A stretch of DNA of 64,000 nt from Vanilla planifolia (Eukaryota; Streptophyta; Magnoliopsida; Asparagales; Orchidaceae). A program made the translations under genes and the position numbers. The DNA is taken from NCBI GenBank assembly GCA_023846275.1, contig JAIUJO010000069.1:2325242-2389241 (forward strand), given 5' to 3'. The notes below the pieces were generated by a model, which worked only from the letters and a program-made list of their open reading frames with translations, did not search any database and had not been told where the DNA came from. Shown here in pieces: positions 30,661 through 43,300 of the stretch; position 1 is the first letter of the stretch, and every line of letters begins with the position of its first letter.

Positions 30661-32080
30661 CCTATTGTTATAATTTGTGCTGAGCTAATGCATAAGAGAT
30701 GAGTAAATTATGCTTTTAACCATTTTACTAGTTTTAAAACCTTTTCTTAAATTGAAAATTTGAAATTATAAAATTGTGGATTTATTATTTTTTAAATAAA
30801 AATTTAAAAGGAAAAAAATATGATTTTAAATACCTTTCAATAAAATATTTTATGCTTGATAAAAATAATTTGGAAAATTATTTATATATATATATATATA
30901 TTTAATTAAATGCTATTAAATAAAATAAATATCATAAATTACATAATAACAAAGAAAATAAAACTACAAAGCATTTTTAGGTGGTTCGCTTTAACTCGTG
31001 CCTATATCCAATCCCAGTCTACTTGACCAGGATTCCACTAACAAAACCATTTTCTTTCACCATAGAAATTAAAGTTAATCTTTACAAACCACTTCTTTGT
31101 GCTACAACATATAGGGGTTCATTTTCACAATTTTAATTGTAAAAGTTTACAATATTAAAGCACAACAAAAAGGTAATAATTAATCACAACATTCTATTAT
31201 TTACTAGTAAAAACATATATAGCATAAGTCTATACATTATGATGTTGGAAGATGAATGTACTTATGAAAAATTTTGTAACAACCTAAATGACCTAATTTT
31301 AAAATATTAAATCAAAAGATTTATCAATATGTAGTAGCATTATTAAGAAAAATAAAATCAACAAAGATTTTTCAATTTTATGATCTTTTCAACAAGACAG
31401 GAAATAAGAAAATGAACAACCAATTGTAAAGAAGTCATGAATAAGATGTGCAATCAAAGAAAAATCTAAAGCAAGAAAGGGGTAAAATGAGTTGTAAACA
31501 CAACTCCAGTAATGGTGTCAAAATCAGATTGCAATTCTTTGTTTTGCATAGTCTCTTCTCAAAAAATCAATGTAGCAAGGTAAAATCAACTTTATCCAAC
31601 TCCTAAGGCTCATCTATGTATATTAACATATTATAAATTAAAATATAATTTTTTAAATAGCTAGAAAGGTCCTCAAAGTAGCCATTAGCATTTCGATAAT
31701 CAAAACAACTACAAATAGTTTTTGGGAATGTTGATTATGAACTAGAATAGTGATGACCATCCAATCTAGGAAAACAAAAAACAACTACCTAATCAAAATG
31801 CAAAATAAAGGGTCCAAATCTAATCCAAAATGGATTTGATCTAGTTGTTATATTCAACATTTTGGATGTATGATGATGATATGTAAGAGCACTTTTCACA
31901 ATGGTGGAGACGATCAAATCCATTCAAGTGAGCTTTATGAATGGACAACTAGATGAAATGCACTATTCATAAATGTAGAAAAGATCTCAACCATTTGATT
32001 AGATTTTACGGATCGATGGTGTGATGAAAATTACAATTCAAAATAACAAAACTGATCTCAAACATTTATGCACCTTGTTA
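30661..32080. mobile_element. AT-rich interspersed segment, probable remnant of an inserted transposable element
   Basis: About 1.4 kb of AT-rich, non-repetitive sequence splits two blocks of the TG-rich array that have the same polarity. The abrupt compositional change on both sides indicates an insertion. A 6 bp direct repeat TTGTTA flanks the interior at 30665-30670 and 32075-32080 and could be a target duplication, but it is short and AT-rich, so chance is possible. I see no convincing terminal inverted repeats and no open frame of useful length in either strand. A central block at 30981-31040 (GTGGTTCGCTTT, then CCTATATCCAATCCCAG and GACCAGGATTCCAC) recalls, from memory, sequence often seen in plant LTR-element-derived DNA. 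Alternatives are a solo LTR with decayed ends, a non-autonomous element, or ordinary intergenic DNA. Confidence 0.5.
30883..30901. repeat. (TA)n microsatellite inside the AT-rich island
   Basis: About nine TA units inside AT-rich sequence. It is unremarkable except that it falls near the left end of the inserted segment. Confidence 0.85.
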
Positions 32081-34295
32081 GCATATGTGTGCATTCCTTT
32101 GTGCATGTAAGTATTTCTTCATCTATGTTCATATGTGCATGTCTGTGTGTATGCATGTGTGTGCGTTAGTGCATGTGTGTGCATATGGATTGTGAGTGTG
32201 TGTGTGTGTGTTTAATCACATATGGCTGTATGCATGTCCATGTGTGTGTTCTTGTGCATGTTTGTGTGCATTTGAGCATGCATGTATGAGTGTGTGTGTG
32301 CATGTATGTATGTGCACCTATGTATATGGGTGCATGTGTGCATATATATGCACATGTGTTAGTACATGCTTTAGTGTGTGTACATATATATGTTTGTTTG
32401 TGTGTTCAAACATGCTTTCATGGGTATGCATATGTGCATAGGCATGTGTGCATACGTGTGTGTGTGTGTGTGTCTATTTTAATGTGTGTATGTACATGTA
32501 TTTGCATGTGTGTATGCATATGCATGTGTCCATGGTTGTGTGTGTGCATATGTCTGTGAGTGTTTGCCAGCATATGTGTGTGTTGGTGAGTGGGTGTGCT
32601 TGTGTGTGTATATACATAAGCATGCGTGTAAGCTGACATGCACAGGTGCATTTACGTGTGTGCTTGTATGCATGTGCATGCATTTGCATGCCCATTTGTG
32701 CCATTGTTGAGCATGTGTGTGTATGTGTGTGTGCGCGTGCATGTTCTTGTATGCGTGCATACAATTATATTGATGCATGTGTGTGCTTATGTGTATGTGT
32801 GTATTTGTGTGCATGTGTTTGTGCATGTGTGTGTGAGTGCTTTTGTATGTATATGTGTATGTGTTTGCAAGCCTGTGTGTAGATGCATGTGTGCGTGTGA
32901 GCATGTGTTCATTTGTGTGCATTTGCATGTGTGTGTATGATTCTCTGTGTGTATTTATATACACATACTAACACATTGTGCATGTGTGCATTTGTGTTTG
33001 TGCTTGTGTTAATGTGTGTGTGTGTGCATGTGGGTGGGTGCATCTGTGTCTGTATGGTTTTATGTGTGTCAGTGTGTGTGCTTTTTTATGTTTGTGCTTT
33101 TGTATATGTGTGCATGTGTACGTGTTTGTACATGTGTATGTGTGTGTGTGTACTTATGTGTGTATGTCTTTGTATTTGAGTATGTGTGTATGTATGTGTT
33201 TGCATGCTAAGGTGCACTTCTGAGTGCTTGCGTGTGCAAGCATGTGCATCTGTGAGTTCCTATGCATGTGCATGTGCTTAGATATGCATGCTCGTTTGTG
33301 TTCGTCTATACATTTGTATGTGTCTACAATTGTTCATATGCGTGTGTTACTCAGTGTGTGCATGTGCATATGAACTTATGTGCTTACATGTGAGTGTTCG
33401 TGTGTGTGTGTGTGTGTGCATGTATTTGTACATATGTGTTTGTGTTTTACATGTGTGTGTGTGCATATGTTTGTACTTGTCTACATGGCTACGCATGTGC
33501 AAGTATATGTTTATGTGTGTGAATGTATTTGTGTGTTTTTGTGTGTATGCAAGTATTTGTGAAAGGTGTGTGTATGTATGTGCAAATGATTGTGTTCATG
33601 TGTATGCATGTGTGTGTGTGTGCTTGTGAATCTATACGTGTGTGCATTCATGCATTTATGTGTGCTTGTGCAATTATATGTGTTTATGTGTATGCATATT
33701 TGCATACAAATGCATGTGTGTGTGCATTCATGTGCATGTGCATGCATTGAGCATGTTTGTGTGTGTGCACATATAGGAATTTATTTTTGTTTGATTATAC
33801 ATTTGCATGTGTATGCATGTGTGTATGCATGTGTGTTTGTGTAAATATATGAGCATGTTCATGTGTTAATGCATGTGTTTGTGTATCTACTTGTTTGTCT
33901 ACATGTGGCTATGTTCATATACCTGTGCATGTGTGTGCTTGTGGGTGTGTATTGTTGTACATGCATTTGAGCCTGTATGTGCTTGTGAGCATGTGTACGT
34001 ACCTACATGCATGTGCACTTGCATGCATGTGCATGCGTATATGCAAGTGTGACTGTGGATTAGTGTTTGTGTCTCTATGTGCATGTATGTATATGTGTTT
34101 GTGTAAGTCTATTTTTTGGTAGCATATGTTTGTTATATGAGCATGTATGTGTTTTTGTATGTGCGAATATACAAGTTTGTCAGTGTAGGCATCTTTGTGA
34201 GCATATGTATGTATGTGTGTGCATATGTGTGCATGTTTGTGTGAGTGTGTGGGTGTGTGTGTGCATGTGTGTAGGCGTGTGTGCATAAGCATTTA

Positions 34296-34345
34296 TGTGC
34301 ATGTGTGTGCACATCATGTATGTGCATGTGTGTGCACATCATGTA
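34296..34345. repeat. 25 bp tandem duplication
   Basis: Two identical adjacent 25 bp units, each TGTGCATGTGTGTGCACATC followed by ATGTA, lie at 34296-34320 and 34321-34345. A diverged third copy begins at 34346 (TGTGCATGTATT). This is a local recent duplication within the TG-rich array. Confidence 0.85.
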
Positions 34346-37300
34346 TGTGCATGTATTTATATCTACATGTGCATATGCATGTGTGCATGTACAAATGAAC
34401 ATGTGTGTGTGTGTGTGCAAATGCATATGCATGTGTGGTTGAGTATTTGGGTGTTAGTATGGGTGTTTGTGGCTTTGTGCTTGTGCATGTATGTGCATGT
34501 GTGTGTGTGTTGTTGTGTGTGTGGGTGCATGCATGTGTGCATTTGTGACTATATGTGTGCAAGCATGCATCTGTACGTGTGTTTGTGGGTGTTTACAAGT
34601 GCATGTGTGTGTTTGTGCACGTGTTTGCATGTGAGTTATGCATGTAAGCATGTGGGTTTGTTCTCATGTAAGTACATTTATGTTTGTGATATCAAAATTT
34701 ATGCATGTGTGCATAAGCGTAGGTGTGTGTATGGATGTGCATTCATGCTTATGCATATGCACCTATGTGTAAAATTGTGTGTTTTTGTGTGTATATGAAT
34801 GTGTAGGTGTGTATTTGTGTACATGAATGTTTTTTAGTGTATGTATGCATTTATGTGTGTGTGTGCATATGGTTATGCACTTGCATTTCTATACATGCGT
34901 GCGTGAGTGTGTATGTGCATGTGTGTAGGTTTATGGGTGTGAGCAAGTGCATCTGTGTGATTAGCATGTCTATATAGAGGCTATTGATGTGTGTCCATTT
35001 ATGTATGTGTGTGCATGCATGCATGTGTGCATGTGTGTAGTTATGTAGGTATGTTGGGTGTATGTGTGCATGGGGGTGTACGTTGCAGTGCAAGTATGTG
35101 TGTGCATGTGCATGTGTGTATGCATATGTGCACATGTGTGCGTGTGCATGTGTCTAGGTGTGTGTGCTTCTATGTGTAAGGATGTGCATATGTTTGCATG
35201 TATGTGTGTGTGTGCATGTGTGTGCTTATGTGTATGCATGGGAATGTGCATGTGTGTGTGTGTACAAATTTTTTTTATGTGCGAGTGTGTAGTGTGCGTC
35301 TCTATGCGGTAATGTGTGTGTATGTGCATGCGTCCATTTGCATGCACATGTGTGTATGCATGTGGGTATACATGTAAGTTTGTGTTTGTGCATGTACGTG
35401 TGAACATATTTTTGTGCGTGTTTGTGTGTGTGTTTTTGTGTTTATGTTTGTGCTTTCATATGAGCATATTCTTGTCTATATGCATGTTTGTTCATGGATG
35501 TGGGTGTTGGCATGTGTGTCTATGCATGTGCATATATGTGCAAGAATTTGTGTGTGTGTTTAAGAATTTGTACATGCAAGTGAGCATGTGTATGTGTGCA
35601 TGTTCTTGCGTATGTGTGTCTGTGCATGTTAATGCATGTATGTGCATTTGTGTGCATATATGTGTCGGTGTGTGTGTTGGTGTGCATGTGGGCGTGTGTG
35701 TTTGTACGTACGGATGCATGTGTATTTGTATGTGCACGTGAATCTGCTTGTGTGTGTTCATCAGTGGAGCATGTGCTCCTACATGCATGTCTGTGTTCAT
35801 GCATATTTGTATGCAAGTTTGTGTCTGTACTTATGTTTGCATGTGAGTGTGCATGTGCATGTTAAAGAGAGAGTGAGTATTGGTGTATATGTGTGTGTGT
35901 GTGTGTGGGTATGTGCATGGGTATATGTTTGAGTGTCTGTGGATGCTATGTGTATGCATAGATATCTATGTGTGAGCATGTATGTGCATGTATTGGGGTG
36001 TATGTGGGCATGGGTGCTTACATGTGGGTGTGCATGTGCGTGTGTTTGTGCGTGGGTATATGCATCAGTGTGTGTGCAAGTGACAAGTGTGCAGAAGCAT
36101 ATGTGTATACGCACTTGTATCTGTGTGCACATCCATGTTTGTGTGTGTGCATGTTTGTGTGCTTGTTTATGTATAGTCATGTGTGTGTGTATATGTGCAT
36201 GTGCTTGTATGTGCATGCAAGAGCATGTGTGTATGTGTGCATATGTGCATGTTTATACATATGTCATTGTATTTGTTTGTATGCATGTAGATGTGTGTGT
36301 TTGTGTGTGCATGGGCATGAGTGTGTATAAGTGTGTGTGCATGTTTGTTTGTACTTGTGCATGTGCTTCTATGTTCATATATAGGAGTGTGTGTGTACAT
36401 GTGTGTGTGTGCACATGTGTGTGTATGTAAGCATGTGTGTATACATGTGTGTGTGCATGATTGCTTATGTGTTGTTTTTGTGTCTACATATGGGTGTGTG
36501 TGCATGCTTGCATACATGTGTGTATATTTGTGCATATCTATTCATGCCTTGCTATGTGCTTGTGTACATGTGTGTGCACCCATGCATATGCTTGTGTGTG
36601 TATGTTTTTCATGAAATTGTGTGCATGGGTGAAAGTTTGTGCTTGTGTATGCATACGTGTGTGCATTTGCCTTTGTATGCACACATGTCTGTGTGCATGC
36701 ATGTGTGTGAGGATATGTGCATGTGTGCTTATGTGTGTGTGCATATGTTCATATTTGTGTGCATGCGTGCATGTGTTGTTTTGTGGGTGCTTGTATGTGT
36801 ATGTGTGTTCTTACGTGTGTGTGTGTTTTTCTATTTGTTTGGTGTGCACATGTATTTGTGTGTCTTCTTGTCTTTGCATGTGTGCGAGCATGTGCATGGT
36901 TTGTGCAAGTATGCATGTTTGTGTGTGTATACCTTTGCATACGTGTTTTTGTGTATATGTGTGTGTGGGGTGATGTGTTTATGAGTTCGCATGCACATGT
37001 GTGTGTATGTGTGGGTTTGGTTGTGTTTGTGCATGAGTGCATGCATTCATGTGGAAATGTATGTGCATACATGCATGCAGATATGTGTGTATGAGTGTCA
37101 ATCAAATGTGCACTTTTGAGTGTGTGTGTGTTCTTTTTAATATTCACTTGTGTTTGTTTGTGCATGCATGTATGGGTGTGTTTGAGCATGTGTGCACATG
37201 TGTGTACCTATGCATGCGTGTCTATTTATTTGTGCATGTGCTTGTATGTGTTTTTGAGTGCCTATGTGTGTTCATGTCTATGTTTTTTGTATGTGCATGC

Positions 37301-40300
37301 ATGTGTGTACATATTCATGTATTTGCACTTGTGTGAGCATACGCAAGATTGCACATGTGTGTTTTGTGTGTCCATGTCTAAGTGTGCTAGTAGTTGTGTA
37401 TGTGTGTGTATGTGCATATGTATGTGTGTGTGCAGGTGCATGTGTTTGTGTACTTGTCCATGTGTGCATGTGTATGTGCACGCAAGTGTGTTTCAAAATG
37501 TGTTTATGTGCATGTGTGTGTGTGTTTGTATGTGCATACATGCACGTGTGTGTGTGTACATGTGTACATGAATGCATGAGTGTGTGTATGCATGCACCTG
37601 TGTGCTTGCATTTGAACATGCGTATATGTGCAAGTGTGTGTGTTTGTTTGCATGTGGGTGTGTGCGTGCATGATTTTGTGAGTATGTGTTCATGTTATTG
37701 TGTGTGTGTGTGTGCATAGGTGCATGTGTACATATGTGTGTGTGTGTGCATGTGAAAGGGCATGTGTGAGTGGGTCTTTCTGTGATCATGTGCATGTTTT
37801 TGTGTGTGCACATGTTTGTGTACGTGTGTGTGCATCTTTGTTTGTATGTTGGTGTGTGTGTGCTTCTGTGCATACGAGTGTATGTAAGTGTATGTGTTTA
37901 TGTGCATGTATATGCATGTGTATGTGTGGGCATGCGAGTGAACAATGTTCTATGTGCATGTTAAACTTTGTGCATCTTTATAGAAACTTAATTGTGCAAG
38001 TGCATATGTATGCTCATATGTGAATGTGTGTACATGTGTGTATGCATGTGGATTATCTATGCATGTGTGTTTCTATATTCACATATATGTGTATGTAGTG
38101 CATGTGTGTGTGTGCTTATGCATGTGTGTATGCATGCATGTGTGCATTTAGACATATATGTGTGATTGTGTGCACGTGCAATTGTACGTGTGGTTGTGTG
38201 TGTGCATGTTAGATTGCGTGTATACATCTATGTGTACTTGCTCAAGTGTGTGTGTTTATGTGTTTTTATGTGCATGTGTGCATCTGTATATATATGTACA
38301 TAGGTATGTGTGCATACATTAGTTTGTGTGCTTACAAAAATGTGTACAAATGTGTGTATCTACATCTGTGCTTGGTTGGGCATCTATTTGTGTGGGACCA
38401 TGTATGTATGAGCATGTGAATATGTGTATGAATATGCATGTGTGTGTGTGCATGTGTGCTTCTGTGTGTGTGCAAGCCTATGTATAGGGGTTTGTTACAC
38501 GTGTGTGTGTGTGTGTGCATATGCATACATGTGCATGTCTATGCATGGGTGTGCACATATGTGTTTAACTGTGCATGTGTGAGTATTTTTGCATGTGTGC
38601 ATTTGTATGCACATGTTTATGCATATGTGTGTGTGTGTGGCTGTGGGTGTATTTACATGTATATGTGCAGGTGTTTGTGTGTTTGTTCACATATGCAATT
38701 GAGTGTGTGCACTGTTGTTTGTGTGTTTGTATTCACACTTGCATGTATGTGCATGTGTTTTTATATCTGCATGCAAGCATTTGTGTATGTATGTGAGTGT
38801 GTTCAGGTGTATTTATGAGCAATCCACATATGCAATTGTATGCATGCATTTGTGTTCATGTGTGTGTTTGTGCACGTGCATATTTGTGATTATGTTTGTG
38901 CGTATTTATAAGTTTATACTTTTGTAAGTAGGTACATTGGTACATGTTTGTGTTTATGTATATATGTGTATGCACATGTGTTTGTGCATGAGTATGCACG
39001 TGTGTGCACAAGGGTGTTTGTGTGGGTGTTCGTGAGTGTGCATGTGTGTGCATATATGATTGCATGTGCATGTGCATGTGCTTGTGCATACTTGTTTGTG
39101 CTTGTGTGTGTCTATGCAAGTCCAAGTGCATGTGTTTATGAGTATGCATATTTGTATGTGTGTGCATGTGTGTATGTGCATGTGTGAGCATTTACTTTTG
39201 TTGTTTTGTGTGCTAGTATGTGTGTGTGCATGTGCTTTTGTGCATTTGCATGACTATGAGAACTTCTGTATACATGGGTTTGCACTTGTGTGTGCATGGA
39301 TGTGTGCATTTGTTTGTTAGGGTGTGTCTTTGTAAATTCTTTCAAACATGTATGAGTACATGTTTGCATGTGTACATGCATGCATGCGTGTGAGTGCACA
39401 CATACATGAGTGTGGATGTGTGTGTGTATCAGTGTATGCATGTATATATCTATTTGTAAATATGCTTAGTCCTGGGTCTATGCATTTGTGTCTATTGTGT
39501 AAGCATTTATGCATGTTTGTGTGTGGCCATCATTGTGAGCATATGCAAACACATGTCAGTGTATAGGTGTGCATGCATGCATGCATGCGTATGTATGTGC
39601 ATGTGTGCATGTGTGTTCATGTGTGTGTGTGTTCATAAGTGTGTAGAAGTATGTTCAATTACATGAATGTGAACGCGATTGAGTGTGAGTGGGTGTGCAT
39701 GAGCATGTGTTCGTGTATGCACGTGCATGTGCTTGTGCATATGCATATGTTTTTGTTTGTGTGAGTGTGCACATGCATGTATGTGGGTTTGTGTGGGCGT
39801 GTTCATGTGTGTGTATGTGCTCATGTGTGTGTGTGTCTTTCTACCTATATGGGTGTGTATGTCAGTGCATATTTGTGTGCATTCTTTTTATGTGTGTGTG
39901 TGTGTGTGCATGCATGCGTATCTTTATAGATGCGTACGTGTGTATTTTTGAATTTGAGTGTGTGTGGGTGTTTGCATGTTAATGTGTTCTTGTACATGTG
40001 TACAAGTGTGCTCACGTGTGTCTGTGTATGTGTTTGTACTATGTGCACTCATATATGAATGTGTGCAGAGTATGGGTGTGCATGTGTGTGTTTATTCATG
40101 TTCATTTGTGTATGTTTATGTGTGTTTATATGTGTGCATATGTGCTTTTTTGTTAGTGTATGTGCATGTGGGTACATGTCCTTAAGTGCATGTGTGTGTG
40201 TGTTCATGCATGTTTCTATGTGTGTGTGTGGGTACAAGTGTCTATGTGTGGGGGTGTGTGTGTATATGGTTGTGCTATGCAAGCATGTATGTGTATGTGT

Positions 40301-43300
40301 GTCTATCTTTGTGTTTACATGTATGAGAATGTTTGTGTTTTTGCATGTATGTGTGAGCATGTGCATTCATGTATGAGTGCCTACAAGTGTGTGTGTTTCG
40401 TGGGGGGGTGTTTATGTGAGTATGTTTGTGTGTGTGTATGGGTGTGTACATGCATATATACATGTATCTTTGTGTGTTTGAACATGCATGCATGTTTGTG
40501 TGTGTCAGTGTATCTTAGTGTTCATGTATGTGGATGTGTGTGGATTTATGTTTGTTTGTGTGCGCATATGTGTATTCCTAAGCATACCTTTATATGTGTG
40601 TGTGCATGCATGCATATGTGTGTTTGTGTGTGTGTGTGTGTGTGTATATGTATGTGCATGTGCATGTGTTTGTTGGTGTGCATGCTGCACACATGCATGT
40701 ATGTATGTGTATAAATCTATGTACGTGTGCATCTATATGTTGTTCTACATGCATTTATGAGTGTGCATGCATGTGTGTATATATATGTGTATGTTAGTGT
40801 ATTTTAGCATGTGTGTGTGTTTGTGTGTGCGTGTGGGCATGTGTATGTATATGTGTGTGCATGTTTTTATGTGTCAGTATGTGTGCATGAGCATATCTAT
40901 ATTTCTAAGTATGTGCATAAGTATGTGTATGTGCATTTGTCTATGTGCTTGTGCATATTTTATGTGTATTCATGAATAGGTCTATGAAAGTCTGTGTGTG
41001 TGCATGTGTGCTTGCATGGTTGTGTGCATTTGTCTATTTGTGTATCAATGTGTGTGCATATATGTTTGTGTTTATGTATGTACATTGTTGTGAGTATGGG
41101 TATGTGCATCCATGTGTGCATGTGAGGGTGTGTGTTTGCATCTGCCTGAGCTTGTGTGTGCATGCGAGTATGCATGTACATGTGTCTATGCATGTGTGTT
41201 TATGTGTATGCATGTATGTGTGTGTGACTGTGCGTATATATGTGTGCATCTGTGTGTTACTGTGTGTGTGAATGTGTGTATGTCTGCATATGTGTGGGTA
41301 TTTTCTTTTGTGTGTGTGAGAGGTTACATGCAAGTGTGCATGAGATACATGTGTGGAAGCATGTGCGTGTGTGCATGTTTGTTTGCATGTGTATGTTTGT
41401 GTGTGATTGTGCGTGTGTAAGGGTGCATCAGTGCATAAGCATGTTGTGTGTATTATGTGTGTTGTGTGTGAGAGTGTCTATATGTACACATGCTTATGGA
41501 TGTGGTTATGCATCTTTGTTTGCATGGTATGCATGAGCATGCATGTATGTATGGGAGTGTTTGTATTCATATGCATGTGTATACATTTTTGTGAGTGTGC
41601 AAGCATGTTTGTACGTGTTTGTATGGGCATGTATACATCTATGCATGTTTATAGATTCCTACACATGAGTACATGTGTTCATTCATGCATGCTAGTGTGT
41701 GTCTGCATGTTAATGCTTGTGTGCCTATGCCTGTGTGTGTGTCCATACATGTGTGTGCATATACGTGTATGTGGGATTATTTTGTGCATGTAGGTACATG
41801 TTAGTATGTGTGGGCATGCATGTCTTTACATGTGCATATAAATATGTGTGTGTGTGTTTATCCATGTGTGTTGGTGTGTTTTATGTGTGTGTGTGTGTGT
41901 ATATGTTAGTATGCACATATGTATTTGTGTCATTATGTAGGTGTTTTTGCATGTGTATGATTATATGTGCATGCATGCTTATGCATGCATGTTTGTATAT
42001 GCACATGTGAGTTCTTGTGCTTCTGTGTGCATGGTTACATGCATGGGTTTGTGTGTGTCTTAAGGTGAGTCTGTTCATGCGTATGTTTGTGTGCTTGCTT
42101 GTGTGTGTATGTGTGGGTGGGTGGGTGTGTGCATGTGTGTGTGTGAGTACATGTGTGTGTGTGTGTGTGTGCATGTTCATGCATGCATGAATATGTGTGA
42201 TCGCTTGTGTGCATGTGTGTATGCCTAAGCATGTGTGTAAATGTTCATGTGTGAATTACATGCACGTTTGTGCATGTGTGTGATTTTGTGTGTCCATGCG
42301 CATCCATGTATGTGCACATGCTGAGTGTGTGTGTGAGTACATGCATGCACGTATGCAAATCTGTGTGTTTGTGTTTGTAACAATGTGTATTGTTGGATTC
42401 ATATGCATGTCTGGGTGTGTATGTTGTTATGCATGTGCATGTGTGTACATGTGTGTGTGTGTGTGTGTGTCTAAGTGCAAGTGCATCTATGCATGCATGT
42501 GTATGTGTTTGGATGCATTATGTGTGCATTTGTGCGTGCGTGTAAGTGAATGCATAAGTGTGTGTGTGTGGATACGTGTGCGTGTGCATGTTCATGTGTG
42601 TGAGTGTTTGTGTGTGTTTGTATATGTGCATAATTCCATATGTGTGGATAAGTGTATGCATCAAGCATATGTGTGGGTATACATATGTTTGTGTATGCAT
42701 GTGACAGTGCATCTATGTGTACATGTGTATTCACATTCATATGTGCACATGTGTTTTTTAATGTGTATATGAATCCATGCTGGAGGGTTTTCATGTGTGT
42801 GCATATGGGTGTGTCTATGTGTGTATACTTGTATGCGCATGCACATGTGATTGTGTGTGAGCATGTGCATATGTGAGTTTTTGTGGGTTGGAATATTTTT
42901 GTATGTGTATGTATACATTTGTGCTTATGTACTCATCTATGTGTGAGGGCACATGTGTGTGCTTACGTGCTTATGCGTGTGTGTATGCATGTGTTTGTGT
43001 GTATTTGCATGTGTTTGTGTGCATTTGCATTTGTTAATGTGTGCGTGTGCATGCATGTGTTTGTTAATGTGCATGTGTGTGTCTATGCATGTGTGTGCAT
43101 GTGTCCATGTGCACGTGTAAGGTTCAGTGTGAGTTTGTGTGAGCACACATGTACGCATGGGCATGTGTGTGCATGTTTGTGTGCATTCATGTGTGTGGGT
43201 TGCATGGGTGTATGTGTGCATGTTGTGTGCATATGTGATCATGTGTGTGTGTGTGTGATCAAGTTTGTGCTTGCTTGTGTGTTTGTGTGCATGTGTGAGT

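Noticed and set aside
30661..32080. LTR reading of the AT-rich island starting at TGTTATAATT (30666) and ending at TAACA (32044-32048)
   Set aside because: No matching 5 bp duplication is found, and about 30 bases after the proposed end are still unlike the TG-rich array, so the termini do not fit.
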